Origin: Angiostrongylus vasorum
Lineage: Eukaryota > Nematoda > Chromadorea > Rhabditida > Metastrongylidae
Direction of reading: 5' to 3'
Assembly (NCBI GenBank): GCA_018806985.1
Contig: JADANN010000343.1
Location: forward strand, 248,001-312,000
Length of the DNA stretch: 64,000 nucleotides
Shown here: one piece after another, positions 36,301 through 47,414 of the stretch
How the letters are laid out: each line of letters begins with the position of its first letter
Numbering within the stretch: the stretch's first letter is position 1
Translations under genes and position numbers: made by a program
Notes under the pieces: generated by a model
Told to the model about the DNA's origin: nothing
The model's database searches: none
The model's input: the letters and a program-made list of their open reading frames with translations, nothing else

Positions 36301-39300
36301 TTGCGATAGATTTCTCCATTTTTATCATCCGTTTATCTATCATTATCCGTTGTTTTATCTGTTTTTGTCTTTTCCGTGAAATGGCTTGTCGCAAATGCGG
36401 ATTGTTTCCTTACAATAACTACCATTTGTTGCTTCCTTGTGTCGAACATTTGTGCTTCTTGTTCATGTCTTGTGAATACAGGGCGAGATGGGTCGTCTCC
36501 AAACAGCTCTTGAGCAGGCGAAGCAGGACCGTGACCGTCTTCGTGCTGATGTTGATAAATTTCGTTCAACAATAGAGGGAATCGATGTTGAGCTAGATAC
36601 TCTTCGTGCTTCTAATCGACAACTGTCCCAGGAGAACGCAGAATTGCTTGGTGTTATTGGTCGGTTAGTCATTTTCAGTCCTCTGTTCTTTCATTTATAG
36701 TACATTTTTAGTCATCCAAGATTGGATCGTATTATAGCCAAATTTCCCATACTTTTCTATATATTTGGTTTTGTAAAGTATGGGAGAAAGATTTTCATGG
36801 ATTGGATTTTCTAGATATTTGTGGTTCATTAATACATTTTCATTTTTCACAACATTTTCATGCATTTCGAACCTGCGCGTGTAGCACAGTGGTCGGAGGC
36901 GACCTTCAAGACACAGGGGGTCGATGCTCGCATCCCAGGCTCTGGGTCGATGTATAGGTGGGCCACCTGAGTCATTGTAAAGGCCAGATAGGATAGGCAT
37001 TCATTCACATCCAAGGATGCTTAATAATTTCGAACCGAGAGCTTTGTCCTTTTTTAAACGCGTTTTAGGCAGTTATACGCCAACTCATAAGTGTCGAAAC
37101 AATGTGTAATCTCGAGTTCAGACACATATCTCCGCACATATTAATCTTTAGCTATTTATTCACTAATTGGGAACTATTAGGATCTATAGTTTTTCCAAGT
37201 TTCAAGGTTTACTATTCTATTAAGACAAAATTTTTACTATCTGGAGCGCAGGATGTGTGTTTTTCTTGTACTTTACCTTTGTAAAATGCATTTTTTCTTC
37301 GAGCAGCAGAACGGTTAGAGGAACAGATCATTCTTTGGTAAGAATGCGATAATGCATGGTGCCTTGAGTGCACTGTTGATGTTTGCGGCTACTACGTTTA
37401 CGTTTAAAAATTGAAACCATTCGTTTTGGAAAAGTGTCTATGCTTCTACAGCGACAGCAAAAATCTATTCCATAAGTATGTGAAGACATCAAGTTCTCAA
37501 ATACTCTAACCATCAGAAAAGCGCCATTGTCGCCACTGTGATGTGAAATGCAATGACATTAAATGGACTTGAGAAGCGCTAAACTAGTGGAACAAGTGGG
37601 ATTTTATCCAGCAGGACAATATGGTTTCCTTTATGTATCGTTTATTTTTTTGAGCTGCAGCGTTTTTATCAGGAACCTTTAAACGTTCTAAGTTCACCGT
37701 TAGTGTTTTGGAAGTTCTAATCACGAACATTAAAAAATGGAAGGAAATTGCATTAAAACTTTATAAACGAGGAAGAAGTTAGAGCAAGGTCTGCCCTATA
37801 AATTTATGAAGTTATCAATTTCTTTAATACATTAATGATCGAGAAATTGTCGTTAGTTTCCAAAAAAACTACCTAAGGATTCTTGGCAATGCTTGCAGTT
37901 TGAGAAAAACCCGTAATTTAGCTGTGCGAGGTTGTTCGATGACGGTACAGAGGGTGGAAACACGACCAGTGACCACGGTGACACGGTAGCTTACCCATCG
38001 CCGTTGTCTTTAGCTGAACTAAGGGCTGCTGCCGTTGATGACTTACATCGCCAACTACGCGAGGAGATTACTATGCTGCAAGAGCGGAACAGGTATCACA
38101 CCATTATTTGGTAATGCTGGGATCAACCTTCAGTGTTTCTCGCTCGAACATTTCTTTTTTTCCGAGTATGTCATTGTTTACGCTGCCTTCCTATCAAGTA
38201 TCTTCTGTTGCATACCTTAGTGTTAGATTCATTTTTTCGATAAAAACCGTAGCTCAGCTTAAAAAATGCTGCTATTTTAGCCTACTTGTTGAGGAGTCCA
38301 GGTTGCTATCCGAGGTCAATGCACACTTGAAGAAACGAGAAGAAACAGACTCTAAGAAATTGCAGCTCTTAGAAGAGAAGATTGCGCTACTTGAAAATCA
38401 CAAAGAAGTATCACTGCGTAAACTTCAGAAAGAAGACTCCACAGAAAATAGCCAGATTGCAGCTACTCAGCCAAACACAGACGAAGTATGATTTTATTAC
38501 TGTGAACTCATTCCTCTCATAGGAATGCGATATTGCATTATCTTCAATCTTTTCAACTATCCATTTTTTTTCAACTAAGGTAAACATTTTTTAACTTTTA
38601 ACTAGGTGTCTGCGCTCACTGAACAGCTTCGAGAAGCTTTGGCCGCGAATGCAGAGAAAACTGAAGAATGTGAGAAACTCAGGCAACAAGCGGATGATTT
38701 AGAAAAGGAGGTGACCGTAAGTGGTAGTTCTCTTTAGAGTGGTTAATTTTTTGGTGTCTCTGCAAGCCAATCTTGGCAAGAATACTAAGTGGATTCACTA
38801 CAAATTAACCACTTCTGTTTCTTTTTACTCTTTGTAGGCGTATTATTGATAAAAATGCACGGTGTTCTGAATCAGTTCGCTTAATTTACTGAAAATTGAG
38901 ACTTTGATTAGGTATTTGCAAAACTCTGGACCGTAGGTGTCTATGGTGGGGGAACGAACGCGCTATTGTCCTTTCCGGAGAGTAACGCGTTCACTACCAC
39001 ACCATGCAGGGTCCTTCGTTTCGCCTGTCTCTCAGCTAGTTCTATCGATCAGCGCCATCAGCAATCACCCGTCAACGAGATTGCGTTACTCCCCGGAAAG
39101 GGTAATAGTGCGTTCGTTCCCTACCATAGACACCTGCGGTCCAAAGTTTTGCAAATATCTCAGCAGCGTTGTGGTTGTATTTCGCTTAGTACCCTGCCGT
39201 GAAAATTGTAGTAGGCAGAAAATGAAAGGCAAAACTTTGATTAGGTTTATTTTTAGGTACGGCAATCATGTGTAGATGAAATGATTGCACAAACAAATGT

Positions 39301-42300
39301 TCTGCAAGTACAACTACAAATCGCAGCAGAGACTAATATGCAGCTTAAACAACAGATTTTGGAGAAAGATCGTTCTCTGAACTTATTTAATGAGAAGCTG
39401 AGCCGAACACAACCTGAATCTAACCATCTTGCTTCTCATGTTGAACCGGTACGTTAATCACTTTGTTATTACGTAATGATGCGTGGCTGTTCTGATGTCG
39501 TAACAATACATTGCATTTTTATATACCATATTGCAAGGCGAGTGTAGCGGAATTGGTAGAAGTGTTGCTACGACGTGCATGATCCTTGGTTTTGCCCCGC
39601 AACCAGAGATTATGAACTCCCTCGTTCCTTTGTAATAAAATGGTACCAGGTTTTCACAGAGATATAATACACTGAACTGACACATTAGTAGATATCACTA
39701 GAACGGATAAAGGGAGAAAAAAGCAAAAAACTACAAACTATGAGCAGACAAACAGGGCATTCTACATGTACCTCGTAGTTTTTAGAAGACTCCTAGTTTG
39801 ATGGATAAATGATAAAAATTGTACAGGATGTTTAAGTTAAGTTTGGGAAACAACATGCGGAAATACAGTCTTTTTGTATGGCCCGAGACCGCAGTGTCAA
39901 TCTCAGCACTTGCATTCGATTCGTTTAATCGCATCCATATTCTACTGTTCTGCGGATTTTAAATGTGGATGTCGCTGCTAATCGAGAATTTTTTCATCTT
40001 CTCTATGAATGCGTTGACTGGTGGTTAAGTCGATATAACCTGGAAAAATCGTGCTAGAGCTCTCTCATATTCATCGTAGGCTATCACCAGTTTTTTTAGT
40101 TTGCAAGGAACGAACTGGTCCCAGTTAGATCTGGTACCAATGTCGTGGGTTGGGGAGCTTGAGTGACCCGAGGCGGGATTGAAACAGAGCCTTTCGAACA
40201 CTGGAACAACATAAGTACTTGTGCGCTAGCTACACCCCCTCATACAGGTGATACAGTACATACAGTATACAGTGAGATTATATGAGCAATGGCAGACAGA
40301 GCCAGCTTCTAATAAATGGAGAATGCCTCAGTTGAGTTGTTTGCTGCCATCTTTATTATCGTAATAGTTGCCAAATTTGTAGCTGTTTTGTGATGTGGAT
40401 AATATCATCCAACATGGTTGTTGTAACAAATGCTGAGTCTATGAGCGAGTTTCAACATATCTTTGCGGAACGTCGTAATAGTTGCTTTAAAAAAATAGAT
40501 CATGGATGGATGCTATTTCGGAATCATTTATTTGTGAGGATTGGAGGAGGAAAGGGAGTGTATTTTTAACCTTCAACAGTACGCTCTGTGTCTCTAGTGG
40601 TGATGAAATTTTATAGTAATATCTCAATTAATTTAAATTTCTTAACGGTAGAGCTACTACCATCTCTGCCAGATATGTAAGATACGGACTTAAGTACCTC
40701 TTGAACTCTTCGTCACTATCCACTAAGGGTTCGGCTGTTCACTTCGGGATAAAAAAGGATAAAGCTGTTGGCGTTGATCAATTGCTAAGGGATGCGCCAT
40801 CATTCGGCTTTCTTTACCATCATAGGAGGTGAATAAATTAAATGCGTATCTAGCCTTTACAATGACTCCCATGAGCTACCTATTTATCTGTCGAGCCAGT
40901 GCTGCTATCCTCTCAGACAAGTCTGGTAAATTTGCCGACCACAGAGGGATGGAAGGCTTGGTGAGCCTGGGGCGTGAAGTCGATCCCACGGGTAGTGCAG
41001 GGCGTCTCCTACAGCTGCGCTACGTGCCATTCTCTTCGGGAATACAATTTTAAACAATTTCTATGTAGCGCTACCCTGTATCTTTTTCGTCTATACAATG
41101 TCCGCACCATGTCTGTAATCTTTATAGACGTCAAAATAAGGCATCTTTTGATAATTAGAGAGCGTTTTCAGATTTCTTTCTGGTCTCCATACTTGAAATA
41201 CCTAAATGTTTTACAAAGTATTCTTTCGGTGAATGTCACAACTACGTTTCTCTGCTCTGGATGCGAACAAGTTCCAGGTTCCAGAAGTCCCCAATCAGTC
41301 GATGCTAGATGGTAATGGTGAGGAATTGTGTGACACGAACTCTACAAAAAGTGATAATGGGCAGGTACAAACAATCCAAGTATTTTTTGCTCGAAATAAA
41401 TACTGAGGTGATGTGTAGAATTGTATTGTTACCTCATTTACAAAGAAAGCAGTACTTCTTATTCTCTTACTCGGGGAAGTTTACGTGCTAAAATGCTCTT
41501 GAGGAACATGGTATCCCTAGTACCGAAAATGTAAAGTAATCATGAAGTTTATTTTAGTCCTCAGTCCTCGCACAAGATGTTAAACCAGAGAAAGAGCTCC
41601 ATCAATATATTGAACGTCTTGAGTTGGAATGTTCACAACTGAAGCAAGTATGTTGAAAATATTCCGCAATCATGTTGATGTGACAATTAAATAAACTTTC
41701 ACTACTTTTGAAATTATCAGTGGTTTATGATCTTTAATAATAAATTCTCAAATTACCTCAATTTATCAGGCTTCTGCACAGTCGGACGAAATAATAAGAG
41801 AAAAGACCGAGATTGTGGAAACACTTACAATGGAAAACGAACAACTTCGACAGGTTTGAGAAGTTTTAGAATTTCTAGGATGCGGTTGTAGCAAAACTTT
41901 TGAAGTTGTTTTACCAGTTTCTATTCTAAAGGCGAGGACTATTATTATAATAAATTGAAATTTTAGTTGTTTTCTCTCTCAGCAATCGCGAGGTTGTTAA
42001 ACAGCCTACGTTTACTTCCATACAATAACATACATACAACGCAACCGCAGCTGACTTTTCGGCCGTATCGCCTTCTTCAGAGCCTGGAAAGGTACACTAA
42101 TACGCAACTCAGTATGTCAAACAGTTCAGCAGCACAAACACAAAGAAGAAACTCTGCACGATAATCACAAGATCTACGGCTTCTCGAAAACCCACTGCTT
42201 TTTTCACTGTCTTCCACCGAAGAAGAACAGTCGCTCAGACTCGCATATGGTTGACGAGAAATCCCACAATGAATAGCAGGAATGGCCCGAGATCACGCGT

Positions 42301-45300
42301 GATCTCGCCCCTTACTTTCGTATTGATCGTTGATGGGGGGTGGTGCAGTCGTCAGCCATATGCAACTCTGGGCAGCTGTTCTTCCTCGGTGGAAGACAGG
42401 TCGGTGGTTTTTCGAGAAGCCGTAGATCTTGTGATTATCGTGCAGATTTTCATCTTTCTATTTGTGCTGCTGAAGCGTTTGACCTAGTAAGTTGCGTACT
42501 AGTGTACCCTTCGAAGCTCTGAACAAGGCGATTCTGCCGAAACGTCAGCTACGGTTGTATTGTATGTGTGTAGTTGTGTGGAAGTAAATGTATGTGGTTT
42601 AACAACCTCGCGATTGCTGAGAGAGAACAACGAATTCATAATCCATTGCCGAGGTTAGTGGAAAATCGATCCTGGGTACTACTACAAGATAAAAATTTTA
42701 ATAAAATAGAAGGGTATTATTGTCCTAAGGGCGCGTGTAGCGCAGTCGTCGGAGGCGCGTTGCAATACACGTGGGGTCGATCCCATCGCCCAAAGCCTAC
42801 AAAGCCTATCATCCCTCCAAAGTCGGCAAATTGGTACCAGACTTGTCTGGTAAGATAGCAGCACTGGCTCGATACATCGGTAGGCCACCACGAGTCGTTG
42901 TAAAAGCCAGATAAGCATTCAATCACCTCCAATGATGCTTAATGAAGTGGAACGCATAGTGCTTCTCTCATGGATTGATCAACGCCGAGAACTTTATCCT
43001 TTATCTTTTTACTGTTGTCCTACTAATTCTCTAAATCACCATTTTAGAGTTTATCCAGGTGACTAAGTGGTTTTAAGAAATGGAAACGGGATATTAGTAA
43101 TAAACGTATGGTTTAGTAGGGTTTTTCATCTGTTTTTTTGAAATTCACGTGCTATTTTTTTAACTTCTCAATCAAAAATGTGAATAATATGATGTATATG
43201 GGGAAAACTCTGCTCATCATATTGTGCACGATCTTGAAGCGTGCTCCAACCGTGACAAATTTTCCCATCGTTGAAATTGTTTCATCAACAGACTGTGGTG
43301 TTTAAATACCACTCCTGTTTAGCTGACAACGCAGAAGCATGCTGAAAGCGTCAACTACTTCGGTCGATTGGAAGCAGCTCTTCAGCAAACTGCTTTTCTG
43401 GAAAAAAAATTGGCAGAGAAGGACGAAAGTGTCGCAGAGTCACTGAAGGAGTAAACATTTTTTCGAGTTGAACTTTCAAGTGTTGATCGAATGTCTTTTA
43501 TTCGCCGAACTTAATTCGATTTAGGGAACGGGAGTCTAGGGAAAAGTTGTCTCGCGAAATACAAAGACTTAGAGAACACTTGATGCTAGTCGAAGAGACA
43601 TCAACTACTGAAGCTGTGGAGGCTGAGAAACGTGAGACTGAGTTGAGGGAGCGAATTAAACAATTGCAGAGTTCTATTGTTGCTGCTGACACAGATTCTG
43701 CTAAAACTGCCGAGTCTATGAGGGTGTGTTCAAATTCTTCTTACATGAAAGCATTTCTTAATGTGAATATCTCCCATTTTTTGGATAGTTTACTCGTATT
43801 TAAAATATTCTTTTACCTGGTGTCACGTTTCTTAACCACAGGGCGCGTGTGGCACAGTGGTTGGAGGCGCCACTGCGACACACACGTGAAGTCGATCCCC
43901 GCGCCCATGGCCACCAAGCCTTCCATCCCTCCGGGGTCAGCAAATTGGTACCAGGCTTGTCTGGGAGGATAGTAGCACTGGCTGGATACGTCAGTAGGCC
44001 ACCGTGAGTCATTGTAAAGGCCAGATATGCATTCAATCATCTCCAACGATGCTTAATGAAGTCGAATGCATGGCATAACCTTCAGGGATTGATCAACGCT
44101 GAGAGCTTTATCCTTTGTTTTTTTTATCCACGTTTCTTTTGTCTCAGCTCTCACTTTGTTAAGTGTAGCCATGTCTCTTAAAGCGTGGATTTTCGCAACT
44201 ACTTGTTACAAACGTGGTGTTTTCTTGTTCAGCAATCACGAGCTTGTTATACAGCATACATTTATGTGCATACATGTGAGAGGGTCAGCTTCGATTGTTG
44301 TTCTTAATTGGTCGTTGTTTTCTTCCGGAAACAATCCACAATAGGTCGTCTCAAAAGAAGAAGGGGAAAGAAACAGACCGAGAAATATTTTTTAAAACAG
44401 TATGTAGTGTAACTACATTTACATTACATTAGAGTCTATTCTAATATAAAAAGGTCGATTTTTGCAGTTCAGAAACCGCATTTTATTTTTTCGCACACCT
44501 ATTAGTATCTCCAGTTAAATCAGTCTTGAATATGTTCAAGAAAACCAATATTCTTATAGTTGGAAAATCATCAACGAAGGTAGATTTCGGTATCACCCAT
44601 GTTTATTGAGCTGCTGTTTCCAACTGTTTCGTTTTTCACAATGTTAACCCTTTTATTTACTGCCTATTGCAATTTTTTCATGACAGCGTATTATATGAAA
44701 TTCAACCATAATGATGCTGAAGTATTTGCAATACTCCGGACCATTGTCTGTGGTGGGGATCGAACACGCTACTACCCTTTCTGGGGCTAATGTGTTCAAC
44801 ACCACACCATGTGGGTCCTTCGTTTCCCATTTATCTCAGCTAGTTTTTCGTCTTTATCGTCCAGAATTGGTGGTGTTACTGGAGGAAGTTTCATCATTAG
44901 TGTGTTAGAACCGTTATATTCCACAACTTATTTTTATGTTTTTTTTGCCGATTTATTTTCTCTCCGTTTATTTTTTGGACTTTTCTGCAATTGTGTTGGA
45001 AGAAGTAATGTTTAATTCATGAAGGTTTGGTTGCATGACAGTGATTTAGTCTAAAACCTTGTAGATTTTGAGTGGATTCCTAAAAAAATTAATCTTTCTG
45101 TTTGATTTAACCAGTCGTTTTCAGAATGAACTATCTTCATTGCAAGAACGTGTTGTCGTTGCGGAAAAATCGGCTGGGGATTGGAAGTCTCGCTATGAAG
45201 CAGAAAAGCGATTGCATTGGGAGACAAGTGACGCTTTGGCAAGTCTGCAGGTTGTTTTCGAAGTTACTCTTGGTTGAAAAAATTTTACCAAAAGTCTACA

Positions 45301-46751
45301 CTTTGCCGCTCTTTATTCTTTCAAACTCCTTAATTTACTTTCTACAAGTTCTAAAAAACACCACTAGGCCACCGCACTGCATTTTGACAGATCATACTGT
45401 CTATTACGGCTTTTTACTTGATGTAAAGTCTCAATGCTCCATCCTCATGAACAGTAATGCTGGTTCTTGTCACACATCTTTCCGTCTGTATCTGCTTTGT
45501 TTGGTATTTATCGTAGACTACTAGGAATCCCCTGAATTCCAATCATCAATCATTTCATCACATTTCGTCACGACATGCATTCGCCGGGTCCGGCTTTTGA
45601 CTATTGTAGTAAGCTTTGCCATCTTGAGAGTTGACCACCCCATATGCAAACCACGGGGAACGAAGGCGTCTCTCTTCTTTTTGCTTCTTTTTATTTATTA
45701 CTCGAATTAATGTGAATAATCTGAATTCCAACTTTACAACGAATTTGTTCTCAACAAGATTCTCTGCAATTTTTCTTTTAAACACGAGAAATAGAGTACT
45801 CTAACACCTGATCTCGACTAAGGTTGTTGTACGCGAGTTGTCAGCAGATCATGAGCGCGAAGCAGCAGACGCATCTCATAGGAACGTGCAACTTCAGGAG
45901 AAGATTCGAGTAGGTACCCTAAGCTAGTGTTTTGTAAAACGCAGTTGGTCTTGAGTTCGTGGTTGCCAAGATCCTAGTTATGTAAAGCATTTAGGAACTA
46001 ACCGTAACCGTCGAAAATCTGCGTGCTGATATAGAGCGCTTATCTTTGGATAAGCAAACTGTAGAGGATTTGTTGGAATCTGCTAAAAGCTCTATTAATG
46101 CCCGTCAAAAAATTGTCGGTAGGATAGTTAAAATAGGAACTGTATCTAATCTATCGAGAGAAATAGTTGGAACTTTTCAGAGGATCTTGAGGTTCAATTA
46201 GAAGAAGCGAGAGCATCTACGCGAAAATCGTCTGAAACTTATCATATTGATGACGTTACGCTGCGGCAACTGTTCTTGAGTTACTTCACTGCACCAGCCG
46301 ACAAACGCGCGGATATAGCAATGCTTCTTGCGAGTATTTTACAATATCCACCAGAGGACGTGCAAAAGGTGCGTATTTCCAACACAGTCAATGGTCCATA
46401 TTCTGTCCAAAAATCAAATTTGACTGCTAATTTCTATACAACGTTGAAAAACCCGACAGCCATACATGAAGTAACCAGTTGTTCCCTTTGTGAAACTTGT
46501 CCTAAGCGTGGTACTCGATACATAAACTTTAGGTACGCCAGGCTGTTTGCGGCACAACTCGAAACGCAACACCCAGTGGAGGGATTTCTCTTGCTGAACA
46601 GTTTATTCGATTCCTCGAGAACGAGTCAGAATCAGCAACTACTGCTCCCCATCTCCCAGTTGCTCCACGTGAACTAACTCCCGGACCTTCCATCATTCCG
46701 CCGCAAATTTCACTAGCTCCATCGCAACCACTTGACTCGGTGTTAAAATGA
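27390..46751 (+). CDS. GMAP-210/TRIP11-type golgin with GRAB domain
   Basis: Long coiled-coil tether expected on cis-Golgi membranes. Inferred exons: 27390..27815, 31724..31864, 34380..34478, 34534..34867, 36062..36222, 36482..36659, 37307..37337, 37922..38092, 38281..38485, 38606..38716, 39257..39448, 41278..41364, 41558..41647, 41770..41853, 43323..43450, 43525..43723, 45125..45250, 45823..45909, 45995..46118, 46181..46368, 46533..46751. They total 3381 nt, 1126 aa, in frame throughout. The N-terminus (MSWFRNLQGQLSELANEVL) resembles the lipid-packing-sensor start of GMAP-210. The bulk is heptad coiled coil (REHLMLVEE near residue 830). The C-terminus carries the GRIP-related Arf-binding (GRAB) pattern LRQLFLSYFTAPADKR...LLASILQY, then SLAEQFIRFLENES and a proline-rich tail. 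Shorter than human (about 1980 aa). Exon 6 needs an unusual donor. Introns host many SINEs. Confidence 0.88.
27816..31723 (+). other. Golgin intron 1
   Basis: A 3.9 kb phase-0 intron. It contains a family A SINE (29723-30000), a family E fragment (30862-30920) and otherwise AT-rich sequence. A minus-strand open frame at 28451-28726 has no recognisable family or splice context and is not called. Confidence 0.5.
29723..30000 (+). repeat. tRNA-type SINE, family A, near full length
   Basis: Head GGGCGCGTGTAGTGCAGTGG, B box GGGATTGATCCCCGC, body GGTACCAGACTTGTTTGGGA and AGGCCAGATATGCATTCAAT, tail CAACGCCGAGAGC followed by a T7 run (GCTTTTTTTC) that resembles a Pol III terminator. Confidence 0.85.
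33300..34090 (-). pseudogene. Dead mariner transposase
   Basis: Reading the minus strand gives mariner family blocks interrupted by stops and frameshifts. In order they are KHLTKTETLKKHGKW (34050 region), RRLEVSSVLLLRN, RKVTLIIWWSTAGFIHH with KPTET (about 33770-33700), LHDDA, YEIPPHSPYSSKLLPTNYHF (about 33530) and FNDFITSTGLRFYPTG (about 33390). The helix-turn-helix N-terminus is missing and I could not find terminal inverted repeats. It sits in golgin intron 2 in opposite orientation and is non-functional. Confidence 0.8.
35668..35935 (+). repeat. tRNA-type SINE, family A copy
   Basis: TTTTTAGCGCAGTAGTTAAG head, GATCGATCTCGCGCC B-box region, GGTACCAGACCTGTCTGGGA body, GGATTGATCAAATCCGAAAG tail. 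It lies in a golgin intron. Confidence 0.75.
36877..37060 (+). repeat. Family A SINE with internal deletion
   Basis: The head CGCGTGTAGCACAGTGGTCG and the 3' half (GGCCACCTGAGTCATTGTAA, GAGAGCTTTGTCC plus T run) are present. The middle GGTACCAGACTTGTCTGG segment is missing. Confidence 0.75.
37307..37337 (+). CDS. 31 nt microexon of the golgin gene
   Basis: Between CGAGCAG and GTAAGA lies a 31 nt segment reading (G)CA-GAA-CGG-TTA-GAG-GAA-CAG-ATC-ATT-CTT-TG, i.e. AERLEEQIIL. It continues the coiled coil and links phase 1 on its left to phase 2 on its right. Listed separately because gene finders commonly miss exons this short. Confidence 0.6.
38901..39246. repeat. Hairpin element family C with 13 bp TSD, truncated left arm
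   Basis: Direct repeats ACTTTGATTAGGT at 38901-38913 and 39234-39246 bracket a shorter copy. It starts within the left arm (ATTTGCAAAACTCTGGACCG) and ends with the full right arm plus the A-rich tail (GCAGAAAATGAAAGGCAAA). It lies inside a golgin intron and its right TSD is 11 bp from the acceptor of exon 11. Confidence 0.85.
39537..39700 (+). repeat. Diverged family A SINE fragment
   Basis: GCGAGTGTAGCGGAATTGGT head and ATGGTACCAGG in the body remain recognisable. The 3' end is lost. Confidence 0.5.
39895..40080 (+). repeat. Dispersed repeat family E copy
   Basis: TCTCAGCACTTGCATTCGAT, TCGTTTAATCGCATCCATA and GCGTTGACTGGTGG match the family in diverged form. Confidence 0.45.
40740..41030 (-). 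repeat. tRNA-type SINE, family A, reverse orientation
   Basis: Reverse-complement copy running from AAAAAAGGATAAAGCTGTTG (3' end) to TGCAGGGCGTCTCCTACAGC and GCGCTACGTGCC (head). It is the only clear minus-strand family A copy. It lies in the intron before golgin exon 12. Confidence 0.75.
41966..42632. repeat. Family D giant palindrome (foldback element)
   Basis: Terminal inverted repeats TTTCTCTCTCAGCAATCGCG (41971-41990) and its complement (near 42606-42628) extend inward as one long inverted repeat of about 330 bp per arm. The halves meet at an 18 bp perfect palindrome, GAGATCACGCGTGATCTC (42289-42306), at the geometric centre. No coding capacity is evident. It lies in the golgin intron after exon 14. 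Confidence 0.85.
42727..43005 (+). repeat. tRNA-type SINE, family A, near full length
   Basis: GGGCGCGTGTAGCGCAGTCG head, GGGGTCGATCCCATCGCCC B box, GGTACCAGACTTGTCTGGTA body, CAACGCCGAGAACTTTATCC tail. Confidence 0.85.
43838..44125 (+). repeat. tRNA-type SINE, family A, near full length
   Basis: GGGCGCGTGTGGCACAGTGG head, GAAGTCGATCCCCGCGCCC B box, GGTACCAGGCTTGTCTGGGA body, CAACGCTGAGAGCTTTATCC tail. About 1.1 kb from the previous copy on the same strand. Confidence 0.85.
44225..44350 (+). repeat. Family D end fragment
   Basis: TTCAGCAATCACGAGCTTGT resembles the terminal inverted repeat of the 41966-42632 palindrome, and AACAATCCACAATAGG may be interior sequence. Only one end is present. 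Confidence 0.45.
44645..44850 (-). repeat. Family C single arm, diverged
   Basis: CATAATGATGCTGAAGTATT, GGACCATTGTCTGTGGTGGG and CACACCATGTGGGTCCTTCG match the arm of the 20150-20607 element. Confidence 0.65.
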
Positions 46752-47414
46752 GAGAAAAAAAACCATATGTAAATACTGATAGTCCAAAGTCGGATAACAG
46801 GTGGGGTGGTCGAATCGTCTTCAATGATGAGGATGCTGTGACATATGGACACCCTGTGATAGTCAGAGATAAAATTCTATCTTCTTTTATAACCAAGCCT
46901 TTTTATTGATTTTTATTCATTTTTAGTGTTTCATCACAGACAAGTCGGAGTTGATAGAACAAAATCTAAATCCAACAACACGATTTTCGCATACCAGTCA
47001 ATTTAGAGCCATAAAAATGAAATTGTGCAAAAAAGAAATTAAAACGGTATCGCGAAATTGAAAAAAAAGGAAAGAAAAACAGAAGACATTTTAAACACAA
47101 AGGAGACCTCGTAAAACACTGAATGAGGGAAAGCGAAGATCATTTACACCACTGAGTAAAAATAGCTGTACATGTAGCTCGGGCAGAGCGGAAACCTAGC
47201 TGCCAACCGTAGGCGGCGCCAGGAGGAACGGACTACGGTACTCGATCTCGGTTGCGCCCACCACGGACCTAAACATCCGCATTTGCGAGCCACTTCGAAA
47301 CTAATTTGAGTGCGGTTCTCTCATGTACCATGTCTGGTAATCACACGATCTTCACATTCAGCAGCAATTCTTTCATTTTTGACTGCTAGTTTCCAACGGA
47401 TTTAACCGAAGTAT
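46752..47414. other. Convergent 3' region of the golgin gene and epc-1
   Basis: 660 bp between the golgin stop (46749-46751) and the epc-1 stop. Both 3' UTRs must lie here. Nothing else is recognised and no repeat family member is present. Confidence 0.4.
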
